64,000 nucleotides of DNA from Calliopum simillimum (Eukaryota > Arthropoda > Insecta > Diptera > Lauxaniidae): positions 1,860,001 to 1,924,000 of the forward strand of contig OX638372.1 in assembly GCA_951812925.1 (NCBI GenBank). Direction: 5' to 3'. Under the pieces are notes generated by a model. That model searched no databases, had not been told where the DNA came from, and saw only the letters and a list, made by a program, of their open reading frames with translations. Positions 34,304 through 46,522 of the stretch are shown piece by piece. Made by a program: the position numbers and the translations under genes. Numbering within the stretch: position 1 is the stretch's first letter; every line of letters begins with the position of its first letter.

Positions 34304-34374
34304 TGCCCGAACCGGCAATCGATCCCGGCACCTCTGTGTTGTAAGCACAGTACACTACCACCACGCCACAAGGC
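34304..34374 (-). repeat. tRNA-Val-like SINE core or tRNA relic
   Basis: On the minus strand: GCCTTGTGGCGTGGTGGTAG, then the anticodon arm CTGTG-CTTACAA-CACAG with a perfect 5-bp stem and loop anticodon TAC (Val), then a T-arm CCGGG-ATCGATT-GCCGG with four of five pairs. The acceptor ends GCCTTGT and TTCGGGC pair poorly, so I regard it as a SINE head or pseudogene rather than a working tRNA. Confidence 0.55.
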
Positions 34375-34569
34375 TGGATTTACTAAATGCAACTTTATAA
34401 AATATCTTCTCTCTTAGCACTTTAGACTTCATTTATTCGTTATCAACACCTCGTCTAGACCTCCAGGCTGTCAAGCTTCAACACTGATCATGTAATTCCC
34501 TATAAACAAGTAGTTTTGTATGATTCGTTTGCCTTACCGTTCAAGAATTATCGCAATTTGAGAATCAAC

Positions 34570-35048
34570 ATATGTCACGTATCGTGACAAAAGGAACCTT
34601 ATCTTGCCAGAGTAAATTTTCAGTGCATGAAATTTCATGTTTTGGGTTTTTGACAAAACATCCTACTTACATATCTCAAGATCAACTAACAAGTGAAATT
34701 ATTTAAAATTTTAGCCACTAGATAGCCGAACAATCTATTCGACCAAACCTCTATCTCTTTCAAACTCTACTATTGCCAAACTTTAACTTCAATTATCTTA
34801 AAACTATCATTTTTAAACTATGAATTTAAAACGTCATAGCTCCGTCAATTTAAGACATTTTTGAGCTATTTTTTTCCTGTGTTCCCTTTAGAATTTTATC
34901 TGTTATCCAATCCCAGTGTGCCGTTACTGATCCGTAACGGATAAAAAAGCGGAGATATGAACCGTTTGGCACACTGGGATAGTATGAAAAACTTAAATTT
35001 GACCTTTGGAAAGATAAGATCCCTTTTGTGACGACATGTCACGTAGTT
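34570..35048. repeat. fold-back element of about 480 bp
   Basis: TCGTGACAAAAGGAACCTTA at about 34580 is mirrored by AAGATCCCTTTTGTGACGAC at about 35012. In the centre, TATCCAATCCCAGTGTGCC is mirrored by GGCACACTGGGATA with GTTACTGATCCGTAAC between. The arms are imperfect. Confidence 0.55.
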
Positions 35049-36049
35049 CTAGCGCTAATAAAGAAATTATGTTTTTTAAAACGTGTTTAGGACTATTTTC
35101 TATTTAAGTCAAAAAGCTTCTTAAATTCTGAAATGCTTTGTTTTATTAGAGAAAATGCAAAATACACTTTCGGATATGTAATCCGTGCATCCATTTAGTA
35201 TTCTTGACAAAAACTTCTGATACACATTTAGTTGTTTTTTTAATCCACATACTTTAGGGGTCTTTTCTGAGGCGAAAACCATAAAATATTGTCACCAATA
35301 TGGAGCATAAAATACGCAAAATGTATTTACGATAATGTACGAAAGTACAACATTAATGTTAATGCAAAATATAGTCGTAAAAAACGATAAATTCGCAAAA
35401 AAAATTATATGAAAATCGTAAAGGCAAAATGTTTATTCTATTAAATTTTATTACTTATTTGTAATTTACAATTTGCATTTTGTTTTACAACCGTTTATTC
35501 ATAAAAAATGATAGAATGTAATTTTTGATACATAAAGATGCAACATTTCGCCTTTGAAACGAAGCAAGATTTATTCCAAACTAAGGACATAGGAACGGAA
35601 CCAGCAAGCATAGTACATTCATATGAACATAAATAAAAAAAGATGGCAGTACTGATAAAAGACAAAGAAAGAAACACGTGTACAAAATTGACATATGAAT
35701 ACTAAATACAGTAGTGCACGAAAATTTCGGACACTTGACATTATTAAAAATATATAAGAGCTTTACAGGACCTTCTATCATAAAAATGTAATTTGAAACA
35801 CAAATTCGATATTACTTTTTTGCTACACATTTCTATTTGTATATAAATACAACAGGGTGATTGTTAAATGACTTTTATTTTTGAAATTTCGACGATGGAT
35901 GGTGTGAAAATGTCCCCAAAAATTACATACAAATTTTTTCAGATTTTTATGTTGAGCTTTGATTGGCCCTTTATTGGATTTTTTTTGTCATAGTTTTTAT
36001 TTGAAGAACAGAAATAAACTTTATTGCATCTAAACAGATCGACGCACAA
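35049..36049. other. spacer
   Basis: AT-rich with chance ORFs only. Confidence 0.3.
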
Positions 36050-36745
36050 TGGGAGGGTTTGTATGGAACGGCGGTCATATATAGTAATAATAGAGCTAGG
36101 CTATTGAGATTTGGTACAGATGTTTTTTACATTAAAATAATAAAAATCTGTGAATATGAACAAAATCCGCCGACGGACACGCCTACCTCCCATACAAAGT
36201 TGGGGCGTGGTCCGATTTTTTTTTCAAAATGGGTATCAATTTTTTTAACTTGACCCCGCTTATTTCAAAAATGTTAAAAATTTTGCGCTAACTTTTATAG
36301 ATTTCAAGATATGAGGAATAAACGAAAATCTACTTTATAAAAAATAGATTTTGTTTGTTTGTGTATTTGTCCCTTATTAACTCGGAAATTAAGTATCCGA
36401 TTTTAAAAAAGTTTTTACATTATGCTAGTACAAAAAAAGGCTAAGCTATATACTAAAAAAGTGGGCGGTACCACGCCCCCCAAAAAATTGACTTACCATA
36501 TCACCGAAACTCTTTGACGCAGATAAATGAGATTTGGTAAATGTTTAAAAATCATCAGGACAAATAATGTTCCTAGGACAAATGGGCGGTGCCACGCCTT
36601 AAAAAAAAAAAACTCATCATATTTCTGAAAATATTTGACGAAGATAGATATTATTTGGTTTATATGAAAAGACCATCAGAACAAATAATCCGCACTAGAA
36701 AAATGGGCAGTGCCACGCCTATCAAAAAATTAATTTATTTTAATT
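36050..36745 (+). repeat. degenerate tandem repeat, GGGCGGTGCCACGCC motif
   Basis: The motif occurs at about 36462, 36585 and 36705, spaced about 121 bp, each followed by an A run and a stretch containing TGACGAAGAT or TTTGACGCAGAT. Upstream (36170-36220) is CGACGGACACGCCTACCTCC. The motif is close to GGAGGTGCCACGCCC in the 142-bp units at 13720-14335, so this is probably a distant relative of that element. Confidence 0.55.
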
Positions 36746-38343
36746 AGTTTTTTCATTTAAGTGCAACACCTCTTAAGCTTCTGGTGATAACTCTTTATAT
36801 TTTTTATCACGTTTTACTCGGATTTGGCTAATAATCGGATCAGAAGAGATCAGCATGTAATGCAAAACGTCTTCGTTGTTTGCTACTCTAGAGCACAATC
36901 TGCTGTTGTGTAACCTAGCGCTTTTAAAAACTTTGTTTGATGCTTCCTGAGCTTCTTCGGAAAGACTACCAATTGGTATTTGAAGTGCTTGTATGATATT
37001 ATACCAATTATAATGTTTTTTGTATAGCCTTCAATATGCTCTTGGCTTATTTTAAGAAATGGTGAGTCCCAAGGGGGATTTAAAGGAGGAAATATACCCG
37101 TTACCTGTCACTCTTCTCTTAAAAAATTTTTTTTTGGAATTTAAGAAGACTGTAAGCTTAAAATTGATAAATATATTGTAAAACGTTGCAGAATGTAAAG
37201 AAATAAAAATATTTTTTTTCTCAAAAACTGCTACAGGAAAAAATTCATAGAAAAAAAAGTTCTCAAAAAAGGCAGTAGGGACTTTGCATATCGATTAAGC
37301 ATACTTGGCCACATATTATATTGAAAAATAATGAAAATCAGAAAATGTGTTTTTTTTTTTAATGTCAAAGTTTGCAATTTTTCCATTTTTACCATTTTTT
37401 TTTAAATATTTGAAAAACCACTATAACTCACATAAAATCGGCAAAAAAAAAATAAAAATATTTTTAACAAAGTAGGAACAATATACTTTCTAACGATATG
37501 CTACATTAGTGGATCGGGCTTAAAACAAATTAACTAGAGCGTTTATCCAGCAGTTCCTAATTTTAAAAGTTCTGTAGAGCATTTTTTCTGTTTAAAGTCC
37601 AACTTTGGGCTCACTGTGTTGCTAAGCCAAAACAAAATTTTAAACATTTATAGTTTTTTTTTTCCGTCCCTAAGTATTATCTGACGATTGGCGTAAAAAT
37701 TATTTTAATCCATAGCACTTTCAAATTTTACCTATTTATGGCCACAATCTCCCATTGTGCGACGGTTTAATTTAGAGTGAACATAAGAAAGTTAGAACTA
37801 AAAAAAATTTCTGTAAAGACAAAACGGTGTTGTAAAAATGTATGTATTTTGCATCGATGTCGAAGTACTTCAATGTTGAACACCCTTCAATACCTTTGTC
37901 GGTTTGTCTGCTGAAATTACGATTACTGCTAAGCAAATAAAGCTAGATGCATGGAAAGATAACACTAATATTATTAGCTTGTCTGGGGCTAAAAAAGGCC
38001 GTGACTGTTTAGTGATTATGTATACCTTTCATACAATATTTTAAAATGCTTATATAGGAAGTACTGGTGAACATTATCCTATCTGACCAATTAGACTACG
38101 ACCCTAAGTATTATCTGTATTAAGTTACATTTGACTAGATTTATGTTTGGTTGTAATTGCGATTTAAACTTTTATAGATGGATAAACGGACCAAAGGGAT
38201 AAATCAGAAAAAATTGAGGAGCAGTTTTTTTAACATTTGGAGCTCACTTACTACTAAGTTCTGAATAAATAAGCCATTCGTTGGACAAAAGTGACATACT
38301 AAACATTAAAAAAATAACTTAAGTCATGAAAAACCACCGTATA
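36746..38343. other. spacer
   Basis: AT-rich, no gene recognised. Confidence 0.3.
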
Positions 38344-38602
38344 ACTAGTAAGGCTGCTATATTTGGCCTGGCAAAGCTGAAATACCCTATACCGTAGAAG
38401 TTTATGAAATTCGCTTGCAAGGATGAATTCACTAAGTTCTTGCTCTGAGCATGATTCGACTATTTCTAGCGTCTGTTTAATAACGTTTGCAATATTGCAT
38501 TTTGGAAAATTTGTTTATATGACACACTTTTCCATACCTGGCACCTTCTCTGCATTACAAACAGAAGGACAAAATAAATAGACCCCCGGTGTAGGGTATA
38601 TA
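38344..38602 (+). mobile_element. internally deleted Helentron-like copy
   Basis: Starts ACTAGTAAGGCTGCTATATT then TGGCCTGGC, with AATACCCTATACCGTAG as the subterminal repeat. It ends TCTGCATTACAAACAGAAGG...GGTGTAGGGTATA. Both ends match the left copy at 13653-14747; the repeats and microsatellite are gone. Confidence 0.65.
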
Positions 38603-40188
38603 AGTTTTATTGTTAAAGAGGACATGCAGAAAAGCCTTAGGGATTAATTTCTAAAGTATCTAAAGAAATCACTATTCATGGAGATATAGAAATCAAAAAT
38701 TCCAAAAATTACAGTAAGTTGAGAATCGTTAAACAAATTACAATAAAATAGGTACTCATCATCTGAAAGATATTTTCAAAGGATATAAAATATAAGAAAC
38801 GATGAAGTTTGTTTTAAAAATTATTTTCACGAAAAATGTCTTCATGTGGATATTTGCACCGTTTTTTTACAAAAAATTATTACTTATGCATATCATATTG
38901 TGCCCAAATAAAGACCTCAGTCTTCACTAGATGTTGTATTTTTTAGACGATAGTCTGAAAATTTCAATATTTTTGCCATTCAAAGAAATTTTGAGTAAAT
39001 AGATTCAATGTGCCTTTGAACTTTTGTGTGCAAATGTATCTGTGTGCGACGGTTTATATAGGCCGCAGAATCACATGTTGCTATAGTTAAAATTTTGTTG
39101 TATTGCTTACATGTATGACATGACTTTCCTTACCCTTAGAACCTTCACAATTTTTAATAACAAGTCATAAAAATTGTTCTTAAGGTTTTCTTCAAGGTAG
39201 CGAATTGCAACGCGGGAAGAACTCAGAAACGAAAAAGCAGAGATGGACTGCCACAGTGGATGTACAGTTGAACCTTCTTGGCACGAATCATTGAATAAAC
39301 CAAAAAATTAAGTTGCAGAGTTCCAAAAGTATCAGTATCCATTATAAGAGAGTTTTTGCCTTAGACGTTAGAATATTTCTCAAAAGTGTTGAAACATCTT
39401 TTAAAAACAAAGTAAAATTTTTTTTTCTTATCAGGGGCTATAATCGAAACGGTTTTATTTCGTTTTTTTTTTTTTTTTTTTGTAAATATCGGCAATTCGG
39501 TGTATTCATCAGCAAAATGTTTTTGCTACTGTCATCTGTGTAGTGTTACCCCATAATAAAATAAATAAATTTCTGAAAAAATTCAGTGCTCAAGAAAAGA
39601 ATTCGTGTTAGCGATATTCTACTGTATTATGACATTTTGATTTGTAAGAAAACCGTTAATATTTTTGCCATTCGCGTTGATAAGATGAAAAATATATTTC
39701 TTCATTGGAAATACTTCAATCAGACCTTTTTACAGTTAAATTTTGCCAGTTATCGGACAGCTCTTCTTGTTACTGCAATAAAGTTCTGATTTTTATTGCT
39801 GTTTATTATATTGTTCGCAATGATATTCGAACAAGTTTGAATCAAATGTAACTTAGGTACTAACGTATGATGAATAATAAAACAACAAAAAAATCTAATA
39901 TTTTGGAACCTTACATCAACCTGCGCATTATTCCGAAAAAATAGCACTGCCCAATGTTTTGAAATGTCTTTGATTTTTGTTCAGACCAAAGATTAACTTC
40001 ACTATTTTTTTTTAGAAGATACAGGTATTTTGCCAAAGGCTATAATTTCACAAATTTAACAAATTTTTTATTATCTTAAAAAAAAGTGATTTATCAAGGT
40101 TAAATACTAGGACAGTTTGATAAGCTCAAGACTTTTGAATAAAATATATTTTAATATTTTTAAGTTTTTGACCTTTTTTACTGATAAA
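38603..40188. other. spacer
   Basis: AT-rich. ORFs at 39313-39789 show no family features. Confidence 0.3.
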
Positions 40189-40355
40189 TTATTGATTAAA
40201 AAACGAGCTACAGGTCAGTATTTAATGTCAAATTATCTAAATTTTACTTTCGATATTTCGTTTTTCTTTGAAAAACATCATCAGGAACAACTAAAAAAAA
40301 AATTTAGATAATTTGACATTAAATACTGACCTGTAGCTCGTTTTTTAATCAATAA
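40189..40355. repeat. 57-bp perfect inverted repeat with 53-bp loop
   Basis: 40189-40245 and 40299-40355 are exact reverse complements (stem begins TTATTGATTAAAAAACGAGC). The loop holds TCGATATTTCG-like sequence and AACATCATCAGGAAC. A stem this long without mismatches is either very recent or kept perfect. It could be a MITE remnant or a hairpin-RNA locus. Confidence 0.85.
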
Positions 40356-40426
40356 TATATATATTTTTTTTTTTTGCCAAAAAAGGTATTTACTTCTCAA
40401 CAAAGTCTTCTTATATGTGTATATAT

Positions 40427-41008
40427 TAGGGTGGGTCAAATTGTATGGACGAAATTTTACCGACCTCATAATATGAAGTGGCTGGTATTTTGTCAAAAAT
40501 GAATAAAATTAGGTTCTGCTTAAACGAAAAGTTTAGTTGGTAGTGTGAAATTGAAAGAGTTTATTCAAAACAGTAATATCGTTCAAATAACTAACTATTA
40601 TGAGCCACATTCAAAATAAATGATGGTAGTTAGTTGTACAAAATAAGAAAAACTATCGATTTAGTTGCTTAAACTGTTACCAGATAGCGCCTTGGAAAAA
40701 AAATGAATGTCAGATTCGGTGAACTAGGTTGGGGTTTTATTAGAAAAAATTCATGCAAAGATATGAATCGTTTATTTTGAATGTGGGGCCATACTAATCG
40801 GTTATTTGACCAATATCATTTTTCAAATAAATATCTTCAATTCCACACCATCAAGTAAACTTTTCGTTTAAACAGAATCCAAATTTATTAATTTTTGGCA
40901 GAAAATCAGCTAATTCATGTTATGACATTACTTTTGTCTCTATAGAAATTTTCAAAATGTTGTATAAAAATAAAAATAATGGTAAAATTTTTTGAACTGA
41001 GCCACCTA
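40427..41008. mobile_element. fold-back MITE, TTAGGGTGG ends
   Basis: The left TAGGGTGGGTCAAATT and right (minus strand) TAGGTGGCTCAGTTCAAA ends are each flanked by TA. The arms of about 190 bp share for example CTGCTTAAACGAAAAGTTTA opposite TAAACTTTTCGTTTAAACAG, and CACATTCAAAATAAATGATG opposite its mirror near 40770. Confidence 0.65.
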
Positions 41009-41624
41009 AAATGAACATTTCGAAATAAAATTTCTTCCCTTATGGTGTACGTTTAAGGATCAGAAATTTTTTAGCGTTTAAATTTTTTCAAAATTTAAAT
41101 TTTTCTATGTCTTGCGTACAGCAGAACTCTCGGGAGTTGTTTTCTTGCATTTGCTTTTGCCCAGTAAATACTTAATGGAATTGAATTTTTTTTGAGTATA
41201 TCCGTAAATGATACGCGCAAAAATTTTAGTGGCATCAAAATTTTTTGAATCTTTTTACTAATGAAAAATGCATTTTGAAATTTGCAATTGCAAGCTAACA
41301 AACAAGGACAAACAGTCTTTTATTTATCTGCAAAAAAAAATTTTAGTGCAATACATAAATGACAATGTGATGAAATTTTGTATGTAGAATATGAATATGA
41401 ATTTGAATGAGATCTCTATAATTTTTTTGGTTAACTTATGGTCGCTGAATCTGAATTTGGCAACCGATTTTCTGTATCAGGCCTATGATCCGTGCTTTAA
41501 TTCTCTGTCCACCTAATATTATTCCATGGACGATTCCTGGCGTGATGACTTAACGTTTGGCGTCACTTGTGCTGATACGACCACAGCGGAACTAAGTAAA
41601 CCACTTCTTTACCATGGTTTTTAG
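41009..41624. other. spacer
   Basis: No gene recognised. 41430-41610 is more complex sequence of unknown nature. Confidence 0.3.
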
Positions 41625-42540
41625 TGATGGTTTTCTTTGAGTGCATTTATTTTCATATTGTTTTAAGATTGAAGAAAAAAAATAATGAACGGAGTATGCA
41701 GAAAATTTTATGCATGTCTTTAGATTTAAAAACTGCAAGCCAACAAATCCTAGATTCCATTCAGGAGATATTGAATTTTAAACAATTTTTTAAGCTTTTT
41801 TTTAAAAAATCGGTTTTTTCGTATTTAAGACAAACACAAACAAAAACCAGAAACACTAAAAGAAGAAAGAATTGCTATATTACGTCTCGGCTTTGAGATA
41901 TCCTTACATAAAAGTTTAAAGGACACCATTTTTGCCTATTTTTGAAGTTATATAACAAGACAAGATAATTTTAAGCCGAAAAATCTGGTATGACAACTAA
42001 TAGTCCCAGCTTTTTCTTCAAAACACAATTGGACCGACATCAATATCTTTTTTTTTTGTCGGAGATATGTTAACCTGAAATGCTAAAAAAGTGCAAAAAC
42101 ACGATTTTTGGCTATATTGGATGTTATATGCAGGACGCATGGAATTTTTTGTGAATTCCTTTTACCAGAAACATTTGGTACGCTTTTTTGGCTTCAAATT
42201 GAGCTATCAAATGGTTATTTGCAATATTTCTCTGCAATGTGATGATAATTTTAAAATCACATCATGAAACTCAGAGTGAAAAATCTCGGTTTTCGACTAT
42301 ATTTGAAGTTGTATACAGTACGGACGAAATTCGTCTGCTCATTTTCGCTAACGGAATCATTTAATGCCATTCTTTATCTCCAAAATGAGCTACAAAGTGG
42401 TCTCCTGCGATGGTTTTTCTACAAAGTTATGAGTATTTTAAGATGCCACGCTGCAGCAATATAATAAGTACTCGTACACTATATTTTAATGAGACCCCTG
42501 TGAGTTTGCACTCAATAATGTAATTTTTAAATGGTCATAC
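41625..42540. repeat. palindromic family B, single arm
   Basis: Matches the long arm at 26320-27240 in reverse and continues slightly past the palindrome centre. It ends abruptly after AATTTTTAAATGGTCATAC. Shared strings are AAGTTGTATACAGTACGGAC and GGTCTCCTGCGATGG (close variants). Confidence 0.65.
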
Positions 42541-44160
42541 ATACATAATATATTTTGAATGAGAAATTGGTTGGTGTCCCAATTTTTATAAAGCTGATAA
42601 TATTTGACTTTGATTGAACCAAAAATATCCAACAAAATTTTCTAAGGCCTCTTTCATAAACAATGTCACAAACATGCACACATACGTAAAAGAATATGCA
42701 TAAAATATTTTCCGCTGATTTCGAGTGTAGGTGTGCCATCACATATTCGGGTTTCATTGTTATTAAAAACCGTTTGATAGTAGAATCAACACACCAAAAT
42801 GGTTTCATGCAATACCCACATAGTACGTTTTTTCAAAAAACAAACAAATTTTAATATGTGCGGGTATGAGAGCATATTATAACAATTTTTATGAGTGTGC
42901 ATAGGAATTTTATTGCTAAGGACTTTGACGCATTCAAGGAGCGATAAGGGCTACGGCAGCGAAATTCGCTTTATACCACATCCAACTGCCCCAACCCCTG
43001 GCGCCATAAAATAAAAGCAACCAACGTTAAACGCAGTTATGAGCCCCATTACTACACAACGTGAATAAACTGAACAGATATTGTAAATTGTACTTTTGGC
43101 GTAAGTAGTTTAAAATGGGCTACAAATAATTTAAAATGTTACATAGAAAAATTTCAATGAATCTCATTGTCAGCGTTATCTTTCAGAACGATTCTGCTTC
43201 CTTGGAATAGACAAAAGCGAAAAAGATAGTAACGGCATGTATCCTTTTGAGTATGTGAGTTTTTTTAATGTCATAACATGTGCTAACAAAATGTTTAATC
43301 TCAAGTACAGAAAAATACAAATTTGCTCTTGAAATGGACTAATACCTCAGACTCTTGGATATTAAGGCTCTAGTTGTGGGTACTAGATAACTGCATTAAA
43401 CTGAATGTTTACCTTATTAAGTATTTATTTTATTTGTATTTCTATGCAATTTATTCTTTAAATCATAGTTATCACTTTTAAAGTGTTCAACTGTGTTGCA
43501 ATCAAATCACAAATAGTTCCATTCCATGCAATGACATACTCCACAAGAAATGGAATCTTGTCTTCACCGACAAAGTTTTACAAGAGAGTTAAAAATAAGA
43601 GATAAGGTAAATTGTATCCGTTTTCAGTTTAAGTTAGAATTCAGTACTTAGACATGTTCGGAACATTTTGCTATCGAGTTTAGGACGATAGGACGAAAGG
43701 TGTCTTTTCTTGTGGAACATTGCCAGCAGACTGACGTTAATCAGTTACTTAAGCTAGAAAAGAATTGGGTTTTTTATAAGGGTGTTTTTTTACGAAAACC
43801 TTCCCTTTCTATGGAACCCGTTACTTTTTTAACCCATTACTAATCATAAGTGCCATATGGCATTCGAAACTGTGTTTTCTACTTTTGATTCAAAATGCAT
43901 CACTGCTCGAATTTTTGGAAATTTTCTATTTTATGTTTACTTAATATTGCTTCATTCATTAGTGGTCTTATACTGAAAATAAGCATTAGCATTTCCATTG
44001 CCAACAAAAGCGATCAGTAAGTTGCTGATATTTGAAATAAAAGTGCAATATGGCACCCATGACACAAACAGGGAGTAAAAGTTTTATGTTGAATCTATTA
44101 AGATCTTACCATATTGCCTACATATTGATTATCTTTTTATGGGCGTGCCAATCCAAAACA
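42541..44160. other. spacer
   Basis: AT-rich. 43829 TTAACCCATTA and a nearby AGTGCCATATGGCATTC recall transposon ends, but no partner end was confirmed. Confidence 0.3.
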
Positions 44161-44777
44161 TCTATATATATAAAAATGAAATGGTGTCCGTATGTAGCTT
44201 ATGGACGCGGAAACTACAAGGCGGATTTAAATAATTTTTTTTTTTAAATTGTTTGTTATGATCTGTAGAGGGTTCTTAAGGGGGTGAGATGCCGCTGCGG
44301 GGGACGGGAGTTGCACTCCCCATACGAAAAAAATACTAAAATTGCTATATCTCTGCAGTTATACAAGCTATGATTATGAAAGTTAGTGAACTTATGCATA
44401 ATGTATCTGCCATCAACCATGCAAAATTCGAAGGGGATTGAACCAGGGGACGTTGAGCCCCCATATGAAAAAAAAAAACACACAAAATGCTATATCAGTG
44501 TTCCTATATCAGCTGCCATTATGAAACTTCAGCATGCAAAGCTTAAAAGGGATTGAACGCAAAGGATTTGCACCCCCGTACGGTAAAAATACTCAAAATG
44601 CTATATTTCTACGCCTATAGTAGCTATCGTTATAAAAGTTGGTACATAAATATATATTCTATTCACCTTGAAAAACTTGAGGGGTTGGAAGGGAAGGACG
44701 ACAGAGATGAATGGGACTTGGAAAATATGTAAAGGGCATCGGGAACGGGCGAACAAAGTCGCTATCGGGCCAGCTAG
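44161..44777 (+). mobile_element. short non-autonomous Helitron
   Basis: The 5' end TCTATATATATAAAAATGAA follows an A. The 3' end GGGCCAGCTAG is followed by T, giving the A-to-T insertion and CTAG end typical of Helitrons. Inside are three head-to-tail units of about 140 bp containing AAAATGCTATAT and CCCCCATATGAAAA. No coding capacity. Confidence 0.8.
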
Positions 44778-46380
44778 TCATGTATATAATACTACTGATA
44801 GTTTAAGAGGAAGAAACGATTCCAAGCTCCTGTTCCTTACCGAAATCAAGGGCTTCCAAAATATAATACGGGGGTTTCTTTGCCCATCCCGCTGGATGTC
44901 CCAGAAGCTTACTTAACGTTATTATTATGTAGTATTATAAATTATTTAGCAATTCATAATGCATTTCAAAACTTTGACGAAAACAAATCCTTCTTGGTTT
45001 GAAAATAAACCTTTAGACTTATGCGAAGTGTTGACCTCCTGTTTGTGTTATGAGTGCCATTTGGCACTCGCACTTGTAGACAGGTGACTCGTACAAAAAA
45101 TCCAATGCCATTTTTGAATTCAGGAGGCTAATATTAGCCAAGATTTGAAGTTTAATTTAAAACTGTTCACTAGGAGCTTGTGTGCTCTAATGGGTAACCA
45201 CTACCCATCTTCCACCATAAATTTTAAGCATTGTAATACGTTATATTTTGTCAGCTATGTTTGATATGCACGACTCTCGACACTTAGTCATGTTACGTCT
45301 CAAAAATATAGAAGCTATTTTGATAAACGTGAAGACCATACACTGATAAAAAAGTGGACTTTATCAGATATCCGCTATGCCCACTTTTTAAATATTTGTT
45401 AAATTTTTTTCATGTGTAATTTTAAGAAAAATTTTCTCTACAGATTGGAAGTCAGTACAAAAAATCCTATTAGAAAATTGTTCCTTAACACGCTTCTCAT
45501 ATTTCAGGAAAGCACTGTAAATTTAAAAACTTTGAACATCGATATCTACAAACTTGAAATAACAAACTTTTAAGAATTTTCCGGTAATCGGGGTGCCATT
45601 TTATCCAGAGTAATATGTACTAGTAATGAAACGAAAAAGAAACGGTTTGTGATTTTGTGAACCATTGCCAGAAGACTGACTTGATAATGCTTTATGTAAG
45701 GGTATTTCCACTTTAACTTACCCGGTTATTTTTTTAAATTTTTTTCTAAGATTTTTATATACATCAGTTGCTGAAAGTGAAAAGATGTCGTAAATTTTTT
45801 TTTTCCATAGTTATTGTCAATCAAAGTTTCCAACAACAATTTTTTTCAAATGCTATAAGTTTTGAACAGGCCAACCGATCGTTACAAAATTTTTTCAATA
45901 CTGTAGATATTAAACCAAATTTATATATATTTAATAAAAATTTCGTGTAACTTGACATTGTTGTTGTGAATTATCAATGTGTGTATTAACAATTGGATTC
46001 TAATGATGTGATCCACCTCAAAAGAATCTGAAGAAAAAGAAAAAAAACCACAAAGATGCATTCAGCCTTTTCGAATTAGAATTCGTAGCTAAAAAATTGC
46101 AGAGAAAATAACGTTTAATAGTATCATTGTTATGGTGGTACCGCGCGGAGTCCAAAACTTATTTTCGAAATCTCACTCCACTGTTACACTCTAAATCTTA
46201 GTTTTAATGAAACTTGGGTTGAAAGGTTATCATGAAATCGCGCAAGGGACTATTTTCTTCAGCATCTTAACTCATTATATGCTGTTCTAATGGATCTTTT
46301 AGAGACTTTTTTATAAAAGGGGCTCAAGGGTTATAATGATTATAGTGGGTTAAAGTATTCAATAAAAATTTTCAACGGAA
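44778..46380. other. spacer
   Basis: AT-rich, no gene recognised. Confidence 0.3.
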
Positions 46381-46522
46381 AATTGTGCAAGCTCTGAGCA
46401 AAAACTAGGTGAACTTAGACAAAAGGGCATGGCACGTCCCATACAAGCAAAATTTTCAGAATGCTGCAGTGTATGGTGTTTAATTTCTGCCAACGCTAAA
46501 GGTAATAAATATCCTTACTAGT
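46381..46522 (-). mobile_element. 5'-end fragment of the Helentron-like element
   Basis: CATGGCACGTCCCATACAAG, CAGAATGCTGCAGTGTATGG and the end CCTTACTAGT parallel the right end of the tail-to-tail pair (15600-15751). Confidence 0.65.

Noticed and set aside
43829..45196. TTAACCCATTA and TAATGGGTAA as possible piggyBac-type ends
   Set aside because: The inverted match is only about 10 bp, the outer four bases are not both TTAA, and no transposase lies between.
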